9,700 nucleotides of DNA, from assembly GCA_947481355.1 (NCBI GenBank), contig CANKGM010000056.1, forward strand, positions 1 to 9,700. Reading direction: 5' to 3'. Positions 1 to 8,100 of this stretch are shown here, piece after piece. The stretch comes from Chitinophagaceae bacterium (lineage in GTDB: Bacteria; Bacteroidota; Bacteroidia; Chitinophagales; Chitinophagaceae). The notes beneath the pieces are model-generated. The model was not told the origin of the DNA. It did not search any database and saw only the letters and a list, made by a program, of their open reading frames with translations. Each line of letters starts with the position of its first letter. The first letter of the stretch is position 1. Made by a program: the position numbers and the translations under genes.

Positions 1-10
1 GAATTTAATA

Positions 11-168
11 GACGTGAGATGTTAGATGTGAGTTGGGAGTTGGAGGTTAGGGGTTAGGGGTTAGAGGTTAGAGGTTAGAGGTTAGAGGTTAGAGGTTAGA
101 GGTTAGAGGTTAGAGGTTAGAGGTTAGAGGTTAGAGGTTAGAGGTTAGAGGTTAGGCGTTAGGCGTTA
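11..168 (+). repeat. Heptanucleotide tandem array A (GAGGTTA family)
   Basis: Eighteen 7-bp units lie in perfect register from 43 to 168: one GAGGTTA, two GGGGTTA, thirteen consecutive GAGGTTA (64-154), then two GGCGTTA. The uniform centre with variant edges is what slippage or unequal crossing-over produces. A degenerate prelude at 11-42 holds GACGTGA (11-17), GATGTTA (18-24) and GATGTGA (25-31), then loses register before 43. The first prelude unit is identical to the unit of the array at the right end of the window. Every unit ends in GTTA or GTGA followed by G, so a TAG or TGA recurs every 7 nt and covers all three forward frames. No coding frame crosses the array. It resembles in form the short heptanucleotide repeats described in cyanobacteria (STRR), but the unit and phylum differ. 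The repeat is certain; its function is unknown. Confidence 0.97.
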
Positions 169-255
169 GAAAAAGTTTAAATGACATTCAAAGTTTATGT
201 TCAATAATTCAGACACAAATCAATAAATTCTATAATTTAAAAAATAAATTAGCTC
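169..255. other. AT-rich non-coding spacer between two convergent arrays
   Basis: This 87-bp AT-rich stretch separates array A, which reads rightward, from array B, which reads leftward. No gene, TAnnTTTG promoter box or GC-rich terminator hairpin is visible. The only symmetry is a weak all-AT inverted repeat, TAAATT (224-229) and AATTTA (234-239), around a 4-nt loop, too unstable to call a terminator. Including the flanking arrays, 1-366 is entirely non-coding on both strands. Confidence 0.7.
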
Positions 256-367
256 CAACTACTAACTCCTCAGGTCTAACGTCTAATATCTAACCTCTTA
301 CGTCTATCTGCTCACGTCTAATATCTAACGTATATCTCCTAACGTCTAACATCTAATATCTAACGTC
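256..367 (-). repeat. Degenerate heptanucleotide array B at the fabH 3' end
   Basis: Read on the minus strand, sixteen units of exactly 7 bp run from 367 down to 256 with no indel. In order they begin GACGTTA, GATATTA, GATGTTA, GACGTTA, GGAGATA, TACGTTA, GATATTA, GACGTGA. They continue GCAGATA, GACGTAA, GAGGTTA, GATATTA, GACGTTA, GACCTGA, GGAGTTA, GTAGTTG. The set contains the exact unit of array A (291-297) and that of array D (312-318), which ties the arrays into one family. The first G (367) is also the last base of the fabH TAG stop codon. Fourteen of the sixteen unit junctions keep TAG, TGA or TAA. Units differ mainly at positions 2-4, while register and the TA-G end persist. This looks like an old, decayed array or one conserved only in its spacing. 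Confidence 0.9.
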
Positions 368-1365
368 TATTGACCCCACCTCACCAACGTAGCGCCCCAT
401 GTAAATCCTCCACCAAAAGCGGCAAGCACAATGTTATCGCCTTGTTTAATTTTATCTTGGAAATCCCATAGGCAAAGTGGTATGGTTGCTGCAGTAGTAT
501 TACCATAACGTTCAATATTCATCATCACCTTTTCGTCTGGAAGTCCCATGCGACGTGCAGTTGCATCAATGATCCGTTTGTTTGCTTGGTGCGGTACAAG
601 CCATGCAATATCGTCTGCTGTCAAGTGATTTCTTTCCATCAACTCAAACCCTACATCCGCCATTCCGGTAACAGCAAATTTGAAAACTGGTTGTCCATCT
701 TGAAAAATATAATGTTGTTTTGCTGCAATGGTTTCAGCGCTTGCCGGATTCAATGAACCACCACCTTTCATGTATAAATATTTTCCTCCACTGCCATCAG
801 ACTTCAATAAACTATCCATCACGCCAAAGCCAGCTGTGTTGGGTTCTAATAAAACTGCACCAGCTCCATCACCAAAAATGATACAGGTTGTTCTGTCTGT
901 ATAATCTACAATCGCACTCATCTTGTCTGCACCCACCACAACCACTTTTTTATATCGACCGCTTTCTATTAAAGCTGCTCCTGTGGTTAATGCATAAAGA
1001 AATCCAGAACATGCAGCCAGCATATCAAATCCCCATGCATTTTTAATGCCCAACTTTTCGCATGTAATGTTAGCCGTATTCGGAAACATCATATCGGGTG
1101 TAACTGTGGCTACGATAAGGCAATCAATTTCATTAGGATCTATGCCCCGTCTTTCACAAAGATCCTTAACGGCAGGAACAACAAGATCGGAAGTGGCCAT
1201 TCCTTCTCCCCTTAGTATTCTTCTCTCAGTTATGCCCGTTCTGGTTTTAATCCATTCATCGTTTGTATCAACCAATTTTTCCAGGTCTGCATTGGTCAAT
1301 CTCTCTTCTGGCACATATCCACCCACTGCGGTAATGGCTGCGGTAATTTTTTGTTCCATAGTCAT
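367..1365 (-). CDS. fabH: Beta-ketoacyl-ACP synthase III (FabH)
   Basis: FabH condenses acetyl-CoA, or in many bacteria a branched acyl-CoA, with malonyl-ACP to start fatty acid synthesis in the cytoplasm. The 332-residue protein has the full thiolase fold and the family's Cys-His-Asn triad: Cys119 in AACSGF, His259 in VPHQAN and Asn289 in YGNTTAA. The CoA-binding segment DEWIKTRTGI (36-45) carries Trp38 and Arg42. The end GGGFTWGATLVRW is typical. It is slightly longer than the roughly 317-residue E. coli enzyme, with about 8 extra residues between the catalytic Cys and His. Two start codons are possible, 1365 and 1359 (Met3). No Shine-Dalgarno site decides between them; the promoter box lies 11 nt before the first, which would make the leader very short. 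The usual plsX neighbour is absent here, and the gene stands alone, divergent from ruvA. Substrate chain preference cannot be read from the sequence, and Bacteroidota often carry more than one fabH. Confidence 0.96.
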   Translation of the reverse strand: MTMEQKITAAITAVGGYVPEERLTNADLEKLVDTNDEWIKTRTGITERRILRGEGMATSDLVVPAVKDLCERRGIDPNEIDCLIVATVTPDMMFPNTANITCEKLGIKNAWGFDMLAACSGFLYALTTGAALIESGRYKKVVVVGADKMSAIVDYTDRTTCIIFGDGAGAVLLEPNTAGFGVMDSLLKSDGSGGKYLYMKGGGSLNPASAETIAAKQHYIFQDGQPVFKFAVTGMADVGFELMERNHLTADDIAWLVPHQANKRIIDATARRMGLPDEKVMMNIERYGNTTAATIPLCLWDFQDKIKQGDNIVLAAFGGGFTWGATLVRWGQ

Positions 1366-1376
1366 TTATTCGGTTG

Positions 1377-1384
1377 CAAAGTTA
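1377..1384 (-). promoter_or_regulatory. Putative Bacteroidota -7 box for fabH
   Basis: The minus strand reads TAACTTTG, an exact match to the Bacteroidota -7 consensus TAnnTTTG, 11 nt before the first fabH ATG. No TTG-type -33 element is seen at the usual spacing of about 19 nt; that position lies inside heptamer array C. The expected transcript start would leave a leader of only a few bases, so translation may be leaderless or may begin at Met3 (1359). The call rests on motif match and position only. Confidence 0.55.
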
Positions 1385-1440
1385 GGATATAGTGGTTAGA
1401 CGTTAGTAGTTAGCCGATAGTAGTTAGGTGATAGTTAATA
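1385..1440 (+). repeat. Degenerate heptanucleotide array C in the fabH/ruvA intergenic region
   Basis: Eight units in strict 7-nt register read on the plus strand: GGATATA, GTGGTTA, GACGTTA, GTAGTTA, GCCGATA, GTAGTTA, GGTGATA, GTTAATA. All eight are followed by G or begin the next unit with G, so TAG recurs at every junction. A further overlapping unit, AAAGTTA (1378-1384), is the complement of most of the fabH -7 box. Unlike arrays B and D this one lies at a gene's 5' side, filling the region where the fabH -33 element and any operator should be. The 71 bp from here to the ruvA -7 box show nothing clear apart from a short TGACT/AGTCA inverted repeat (1461-1482). Confidence 0.85.
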
Positions 1441-1511
1441 GAAAAGTAAAATACGAAAGCTGACTGATTGATTATTAAGTCATTATCGATGAGTGCTATT
1501 TGCTAAATCCC

Positions 1512-1519
1512 TACCTTTG
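1512..1519 (+). promoter_or_regulatory. Putative Bacteroidota -7 box for ruvA-sprA
   Basis: TACCTTTG matches the Bacteroidota TAnnTTTG consensus and ends 19 nt before the ruvA ATG at 1539, so the transcript would have a leader of roughly a dozen bases. No TTG is seen at the -33 position. The box lies inside an apparent in-frame 5' extension of ruvA beginning with TTG at 1500, which argues that the extension is not translated. The same transcript probably includes sprA. Confidence 0.6.
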
Positions 1520-1538
1520 CTATACCAAACCATCCTCC

Positions 1539-2123
1539 ATGATAGCCTACCTAACCGGTACGTTTACAACCAAGACACCCTCTTATGTACACATTGATGT
1601 TCAAGGAGTTGGGTATGAAGTGCAGATCAGTTTGAATACCTATTCAAAAATTCAAGAATTAAAACAAGGAACACTACTCACCCATCTTCAAATTAAAGAA
1701 GATGGCCATACATTATTTGGCTTTGCAGAGCTTGCCGAAAAGCTACTTTTCATTCAATTAATCAACGTAAATGGAGTGGGTGCATCAACCGCAAGAATGA
1801 TGCTTTCTTCCATGCAACCCCATGAATTGAGCAGTGCTATTGCCTCTGGGAATACCGTCGCCCTAGAAAAAATCAAAGGCATAGGGAGGAAGTCGGCCGA
1901 AAGGATTATCCTAGAACTCCGAGACAAGATGGTAAAAACAGGAAATGATGTTGTAAATCAGGGCTTTACACACAATACCTTGGACACTGATGCGTTAAAT
2001 GCATTGATAGCACTGGGAATTCAAAGAAACTCGGCAGAAGCCGCCTTAAAAAAGGCAAAAGTAGGGGCAACAGAAGAGTTAAACCTTGAATTATTGATCA
2101 AAAAATCACTCCAGTTTATTTAA
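1539..2123 (+). CDS. ruvA: Holliday junction branch-migration protein RuvA
   Basis: RuvA binds four-way DNA junctions as a tetramer and loads the RuvB motor for branch migration during recombinational repair. The 194-residue product matches the usual length of about 195-205. The N-terminal OB-fold domain (1-63) opens with MIAYLTG and contains GVGYEV. The acidic-pin segment KEDGHTLFGF (53-62) carries Glu54 and Asp55, equivalent to the pin residues of E. coli RuvA. Two helix-hairpin-helix motifs follow, around NGVG (78-81) and KGIG (113-116). After a flexible linker (about 132-147) comes the C-terminal RuvB-binding domain (148-194). The ATG at 1539 is chosen because RuvA proteins start with this motif and a -7 box lies just upstream. 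The frame stays open back to TTG 1500, but that extension has no family support. sprA begins 17 bp after the stop, suggesting one operon. Confidence 0.97.
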   Translation: MIAYLTGTFTTKTPSYVHIDVQGVGYEVQISLNTYSKIQELKQGTLLTHLQIKEDGHTLFGFAELAEKLLFIQLINVNGVGASTARMMLSSMQPHELSSAIASGNTVALEKIKGIGRKSAERIILELRDKMVKTGNDVVNQGFTHNTLDTDALNALIALGIQRNSAEAALKKAKVGATEELNLELLIKKSLQFI

Positions 2124-2140
2124 AAGAACTATACATCTTA

Positions 2141-5100
2141 TTGATTTTGAAGAAGTTATTCAATCAGATAACTTTTATTGTAGCTTTTCTTTCCTTAGCC
2201 AACCTTGTTCAGGCTAGGGAAATCCTTGTTTATCAAAAGGGCAATATCCTTTCCCTTAAGGATAGTATTCCTGGTAACGATAGCTTACGATTTCCCATCC
2301 AAGATAGAAGGGGTGATGCCTTTTCTGCACCTAGGCGAAATCCGTTCGACCTAAAAGATCCATCAAACTTAACCGATTCCATCACATATGATCCCAAAAC
2401 CAAGGAGTATTATATCGTAGAAAAAATTGGGGGGAAATATTACCGAAAGCCAACCTCGCTGAGTTTCGACGACTTCATGCGGATACAAGCAAGAAAAGCC
2501 GAAAATGATTATTTCCAAAAGAGAGCGAATACATCCAGTTTGTTGAATAGAAAGTTGGTTAAGCCAAAACTCAACATGACGGATGAATTGTTCAATCGAC
2601 TTTTTGGAACCGGAAAAATTGATATTCGTCCGCAAGGTGAAGTAACCATAACCGCAGGCTATCAAGGTCAAAACATTAAAAATCCTACATTACCTGAACG
2701 CGCAAGAAAAAATGGTGGGCTAGATTTTGATCCAGCAGTTAATTTGAATGTGATTGGAAACATTGGAGATAAAATGAAATTTCCAATCAGCTATAACACG
2801 CGATCTACATTTGACTTTGAGAATCAGTTAAAGTTAGACTATACAGGAGGTGCTGAAGACATTTTCAAAAAAATTGAGATTGGTAATACGTCATTCCCAT
2901 CAAAGGGTACATTGATACCGGGTGCACAACAATTATTTGGTGTCAAAACACAATTGCAATTTGGAAAACTTTGGATTTCTACTGTATTCGCTAGTCAGCG
3001 TTCACAACGGCAATCAGCTGGTTTCAAAGGTGGGTCAAGTACTACCCCATTTGAAATCAAAGCGGATGAATACGAAGAGAATAGACACTTTTTATTGGCG
3101 CAGTATTTTCGTAACAACTACAATAAGGCAATGAAGAACTTGCCCATCATCAACTCACAAGTACAGTTGTTGAGGATGGAGGTTTGGGTAACCAATAGAA
3201 ATGGTACAAATGCCAATACAAGAGATGTCGTGGGCTTGATGGACTTAGCAGAAAATAATCCATACCAAAAGCCACCCGTTATTAATGTAGCACCTGGGTC
3301 AGTATACCCATCCAATGCAACGAATGATTTGTATAGAAAAGTTACTGGCAATCCCAACAATAGAAATCCAGTACAAGTTGTCAATGCATTGAATGCACTA
3401 GGCCTTAAGCCTGTCCGTGATTTTGAAAAAACATTTGCACGTAAACTTGATACAACACAATATTATTTTAACCGACAACTCGGTTTCATTTCATTGAATG
3501 TGATGCTACAGTCTGACGAGGTTCTTGCTGTAGCTTATCAATATACAGTGAATGGAAAAGTTTTTCAAGTTGGAGAGTTTGCCCAAGACGTGCCTGTAGA
3601 TTCAACCAGTGGAGTACAAAAAGTGTTATTCCTTAAACTCTTAAAAGCCACATCACAACGTACTGCTCTTCCTATATGGGATTTGATGATGAAAAATATT
3701 TATCCCGTTGGATCAGGGCAACTTGAGCGTGCAGATTTTCAATTCAATGTATTGTATCAAGAACCCGGTGCTGGTGAAAAAAGATACCTTCCCGAAGGAG
3801 ATAAAGCAGGTATTCCATTGCTTACCTTATTGAACTTAGATCGACTAAATAATCAAAACGATCCACAACCAGATGGAGTATTTGATTTTGTAGAAGGCTA
3901 TACAATTAACACTTACCAAAGTCGAGCTATCTTCCCAGTACTTGAACCATTTGGACATGATTTGGATGATGCCTTTACAACCAATCCAACGCTAAGAAGC
4001 AAATACCTTTACTATCCTCTTTATGATACGATCAAAGCGATAGCACAAACCTATGCAAACCTTAATCGATTTTTAATTCGAGGTACATCCAAATCTTCTG
4101 GAGGAACAAGTGGAGAGATTTCATTGAACGCATTTAATATTCCACCGGGCTCTGTTACCGTTACAGCGGGTGGACAAACATTACAAGAAAATATTGACTA
4201 TACGATAGACTACATTTCAGGAACATTGCGTGTTATCAATAGTGCTATAAAGAATTCTGGATTGCCTGTTAATGTGCAATTTGAAAACAATGCAACATTT
4301 GGTGTTCAACAACGAACCTATACAGGTTTGCGTTGGGATTATCTATTCAACAAAAAGTTTTCAGTTGGTGGTACTATGGTTCGATTAAGTGAACGTCCAT
4401 TTTTCACCAAGATGGAATATGGATCTGATCCAATTCGAAATTCCATGACGGGAATCGACTTGAACTATAATAGTGAACTGCCGAGGTTAAATAAATTCTT
4501 AAGCAAGCTTCCCTTTTATGAAGCGAAAGCGCCATCAAGCATCAATGCTTCAGCAGAAGCTGCCAAGATGAAACCTGGTCATGCTCCTCAGATTGGAAAA
4601 GGCGGAGAAGGATTAGTTTACCTTGATGATTTTGAAGGAACAAAATCCAGTATTGATCTTCGATTCCCAATCATTGGTTGGACCTTAGCATCAACACCTA
4701 AAGGTGCAACCGATCGAGCTGGTAATGTACTATTCCCTGAAGCTGACTTATTTGATGATGTGGCATATGGCAAAAACAGAGCAAAATTAGCTTGGTATAA
4801 TATTGAGCCGGTATTGCAAGAAAAAAGGAATACAAACAATCCCCTACGCAATGATCTAAAACAACTTTCTGATGCGCGTGTACGTAGCGTAGGGCAACAA
4901 GAAATTTTCCCGAGAAGAACACCAGACTTTGGACAAGCACAATTAGTGACTTTCGATATGGCATACTATCCAAAAGAGAAAGGGCCATACAACTTTGATG
5001 CTACTAATATTGAGAGCAGTGGTGAATTAAAAAATCCAAACAAACGTTGGGGTGGTATCATGAGAGGCCTCGACCAAACAGATTTTGAAAGTGCCAATAT

Positions 5101-8100
5101 TGAGTTCGTCGATTTTTGGATGCTAGATCCATTTATAGATGGAACAAATAAATCTGGTGGTTCACTTTACTTAAACCTTGGAAATATTTCAGAGGACATA
5201 TTAAAAGATTCAAGGCGATTCTATGAGAATGGATTACCAACTCCGTCAATTCCTGCAGTAACAGGCGCATCAACATGGGGCAATGTTCCACTCAACCCTA
5301 TTCAAGTAACACAAGGATTCAGCAATGAACCCGCCGATAGAAAATTCCAGGATGTGGGATTTGATGGGATGACTGACTCAGCAGAATTAAAAAAGCGTGC
5401 TGACTACTTAAATGAAATGGCAACTCGTTATGGCTTAAATTCAAAAGCCTATACAGATGCATCAAAAGATCCATCGAGTGATAACTTTAAATATTATCGT
5501 GATGAGACTTACGACCAAGAGAATGCGGGCATCTTAACGCGTTATAAAAATTTCAATAACCCACAAGGAAATTCACCTGTAGCGAAAGCAGGGGCAAACT
5601 TTGCATCTGCATTCACCATGTATCCTGATGGAGAAGATTTAAACAGAGACAATACATTGAATGAATCTGAAGAATACTTCCAATATCGAATTGACCTAAA
5701 ACCATCGGGTGATCTAAGCATGCAAGTGGGAAGTAATTTTATTGCAGATAAAAAAAGCGTGAGCATCACCTTAGCTGACGGATCAAAACAAGATCAAATA
5801 TGGTATCAATTCAGGGTTCCGATTTCTGCATACAATAAAAAAGTAGGCGATATACCAGACTTTAAATCCATTCGATTTTTTAGGATGTTCATGACAGACT
5901 TCACTGATTCTGTGGTATTGCGTTTTGCTAAAATGGAGTTGGTAAGAAACAATTGGAGAAGATTCTCTTATGACCTCGACACAACCGGAACATACAAGCC
6001 AATTGACCTAGCCAATAGCAGCACTCAGTTTAATGTTTCATCAGTGAACATTGAAGAGAATGACCGCAGAGATCCTATACCTTACAGAACGCCTCCTGGC
6101 ATTGAACGTGTACAAACATTGAGTAATGGTGGTATCAATATTCTTCAGAATGAGCAATCACTCAGTATGCGTGTCATCAACTTACAAGATGGAGATGGAA
6201 GGGCTGTATTCAAAGGATTCAATCATGACCTTAGGCAGTATTCAAAACTTTCTATGTTCTATCATGCAGAAAGTTTGAGAGAATATAACAAGCTTCAAAA
6301 TGGCGATGTATATGCAGTAGTTCGAATAGGTAATGACTACATCAATAACTATTATGAAATTAAGTACCCATTAAAAATAACTGACTTCGGTACAACAGAT
6401 GAAAAAGTAATATGGCCATCTGAAAACGAACTGAATTTTTATTTAGCTGATTTGGTGAGGTTGAAAAATGAAAGAAACCTAAACACAAATAATCCTTCAG
6501 CGATTTACAGAACTCAAATAGATGGTAAAACATTCTCCATCATGGGAAATCCAAATTTAGGAGAAGTAAAAGGCATACTTCTTGGAATGGAAAATCCTAA
6601 AGGTGGCGGTGGAAATGCTATTGCAACGGAAATATGGGTGAATGAACTTCGCTTGTCTGGTTTAGATGAAAATGGTGGATGGGCCGCTGTTGGCCAAATG
6701 AATGTTCAGCTTTCCGATTTAGGTACAGTGTCTATGTCTACCAATATTCACACCGCTGGATTTGGTCAACTAGAGCAACGCGTTAATGACCGTTATCGCG
6801 ACGACCTAAAACAAGTTGACGCCTCGATTAATCTTCAGCTAGGAAAACTTCTTCCTAAACAGATTGGCATTGAGATACCATTCTTTGCAAACATCTCACA
6901 AATTATTAGCAGTCCGAAGTACGATCCATTCGACAAGGACATCACCTTAAAGCAAAAATTAAGAACATATAATTCTTTAAGAGATTCTATACGAAATGAG
7001 GCTGTTGATTATGTCGGACTCAAAACCATCAACTTCACGAATGTTCGATTCACGCAAAAGCAAAATAAAAAAATTCAATTGTGGAGCATTTCCAATTTTG
7101 ATTTTAATTATTCATTGACTGAAACTAGACAGCATAATCCATTAATCGAAAGTAATCAGATTAATAAAACACAGGGAGGCATAGGCTACAATTACAATGC
7201 TCAACCTAAATACATTGAGCCGCTAAAAAAATTAATCAAGATTAAAACACCTTGGCTTGATTTTATTCGCAATGTAAATTTCAACCCACTCCCATCATTG
7301 ATTGGCGTTAGGGTGGATACAAGAAGGCAATTTGGCGCAATACTACCGAGAAATATCGGGGGTGGTAAATTTAAAATTCCTGAAACATACGATAAATATT
7401 TTGTGGTTGACAGGAACTACAACCTACGTTGGGACTTAACGAAATCATTGAACATCGATTTCAAGGCATTGAATAATTCACGTGTAGACGAACCTTTTGG
7501 CCGAATTGATTCAAGACCTAAACGTGACTCTATCACACAGAATTTCTTGAAGGGCGGAAGAAATACTATCTATAATCAGAGTACAGACCTAACTTATAAT
7601 CTACCTACTAATTCTATTCCTGTTCTAGATTGGACAACGGTGAATGTAGCCTACCGAACTACCTATAATTGGATAGGTGCATCAAGGCTTGCATTGAGCC
7701 TAGGAAACACCATACAAAACAGTGGGCAAACCGGTGGTACACTTGAAATGAATTTTGCTCAGCTTTACAACAAATCAAAATTATTGAGAGCAATTGATAA
7801 TGCACCTCAAACGCCACCTAATCAAAAAAATAATCAAAAACAACCTAAAGAGAATTCTAAAAATAAAAAAAGAGAATCGAAAGCACCTAAGGTTAACGTA
7901 ACTAAAAAAGCGGATGAAGTAACCATTACTGAACAAGTGACTTCGCCGGATCAAAATAAAAACAATGCTGGACTATATTCGTTACCAGACATCTTTGATC
8001 CAAGTATGCAGAAAAGCAAACCAGGAGCATTTAGAGTAAAAAAAGATACTGTCATCGTTCAAGGAAAAACTATAAAGACAGTTGAGGATAAGCGAAAGGA

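Noticed and set aside
43..168. Telomere-like TTAGGGG/TTAGAGG repeat
   Set aside because: The similarity to eukaryotic telomere repeats is superficial. The array is internal, variable in unit, belongs to a family with GACGTGA members, and adjoins bacterial genes.
43..168. GAGGT units as Shine-Dalgarno-like ribosome decoys
   Set aside because: GAGGTTA and GACGTGA each differ by one base from GAGGTGA, the complement of the conserved 16S 3' tail. However, degenerate arrays B and C do not keep this match, no start codon follows, and Bacteroidota rely little on Shine-Dalgarno pairing.
224..239. Rho-independent terminator for fabH
   Set aside because: The stem is six A-T pairs only, and it lies about 130 bp past the fabH stop beyond an intact array, with no T tract in the right orientation.
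1046..1399. 117-codon open frame on the plus strand
   Set aside because: It lies antisense to fabH, runs into array C, and shows no recognisable protein features; the fabH frame explains the region.
1461..1482. TGACT/AGTCA inverted repeat as an operator upstream of ruvA
   Set aside because: Five-base arms with a 12-nt gap are expected by chance in this much AT-rich sequence, and no regulator is known to match.
1500..1538. Longer RuvA starting at TTG 1500
   Set aside because: The 13 extra codons have no family counterpart and overlap the TACCTTTG promoter box; RuvA proteins begin at the MIAYL-type motif encoded from 1539.
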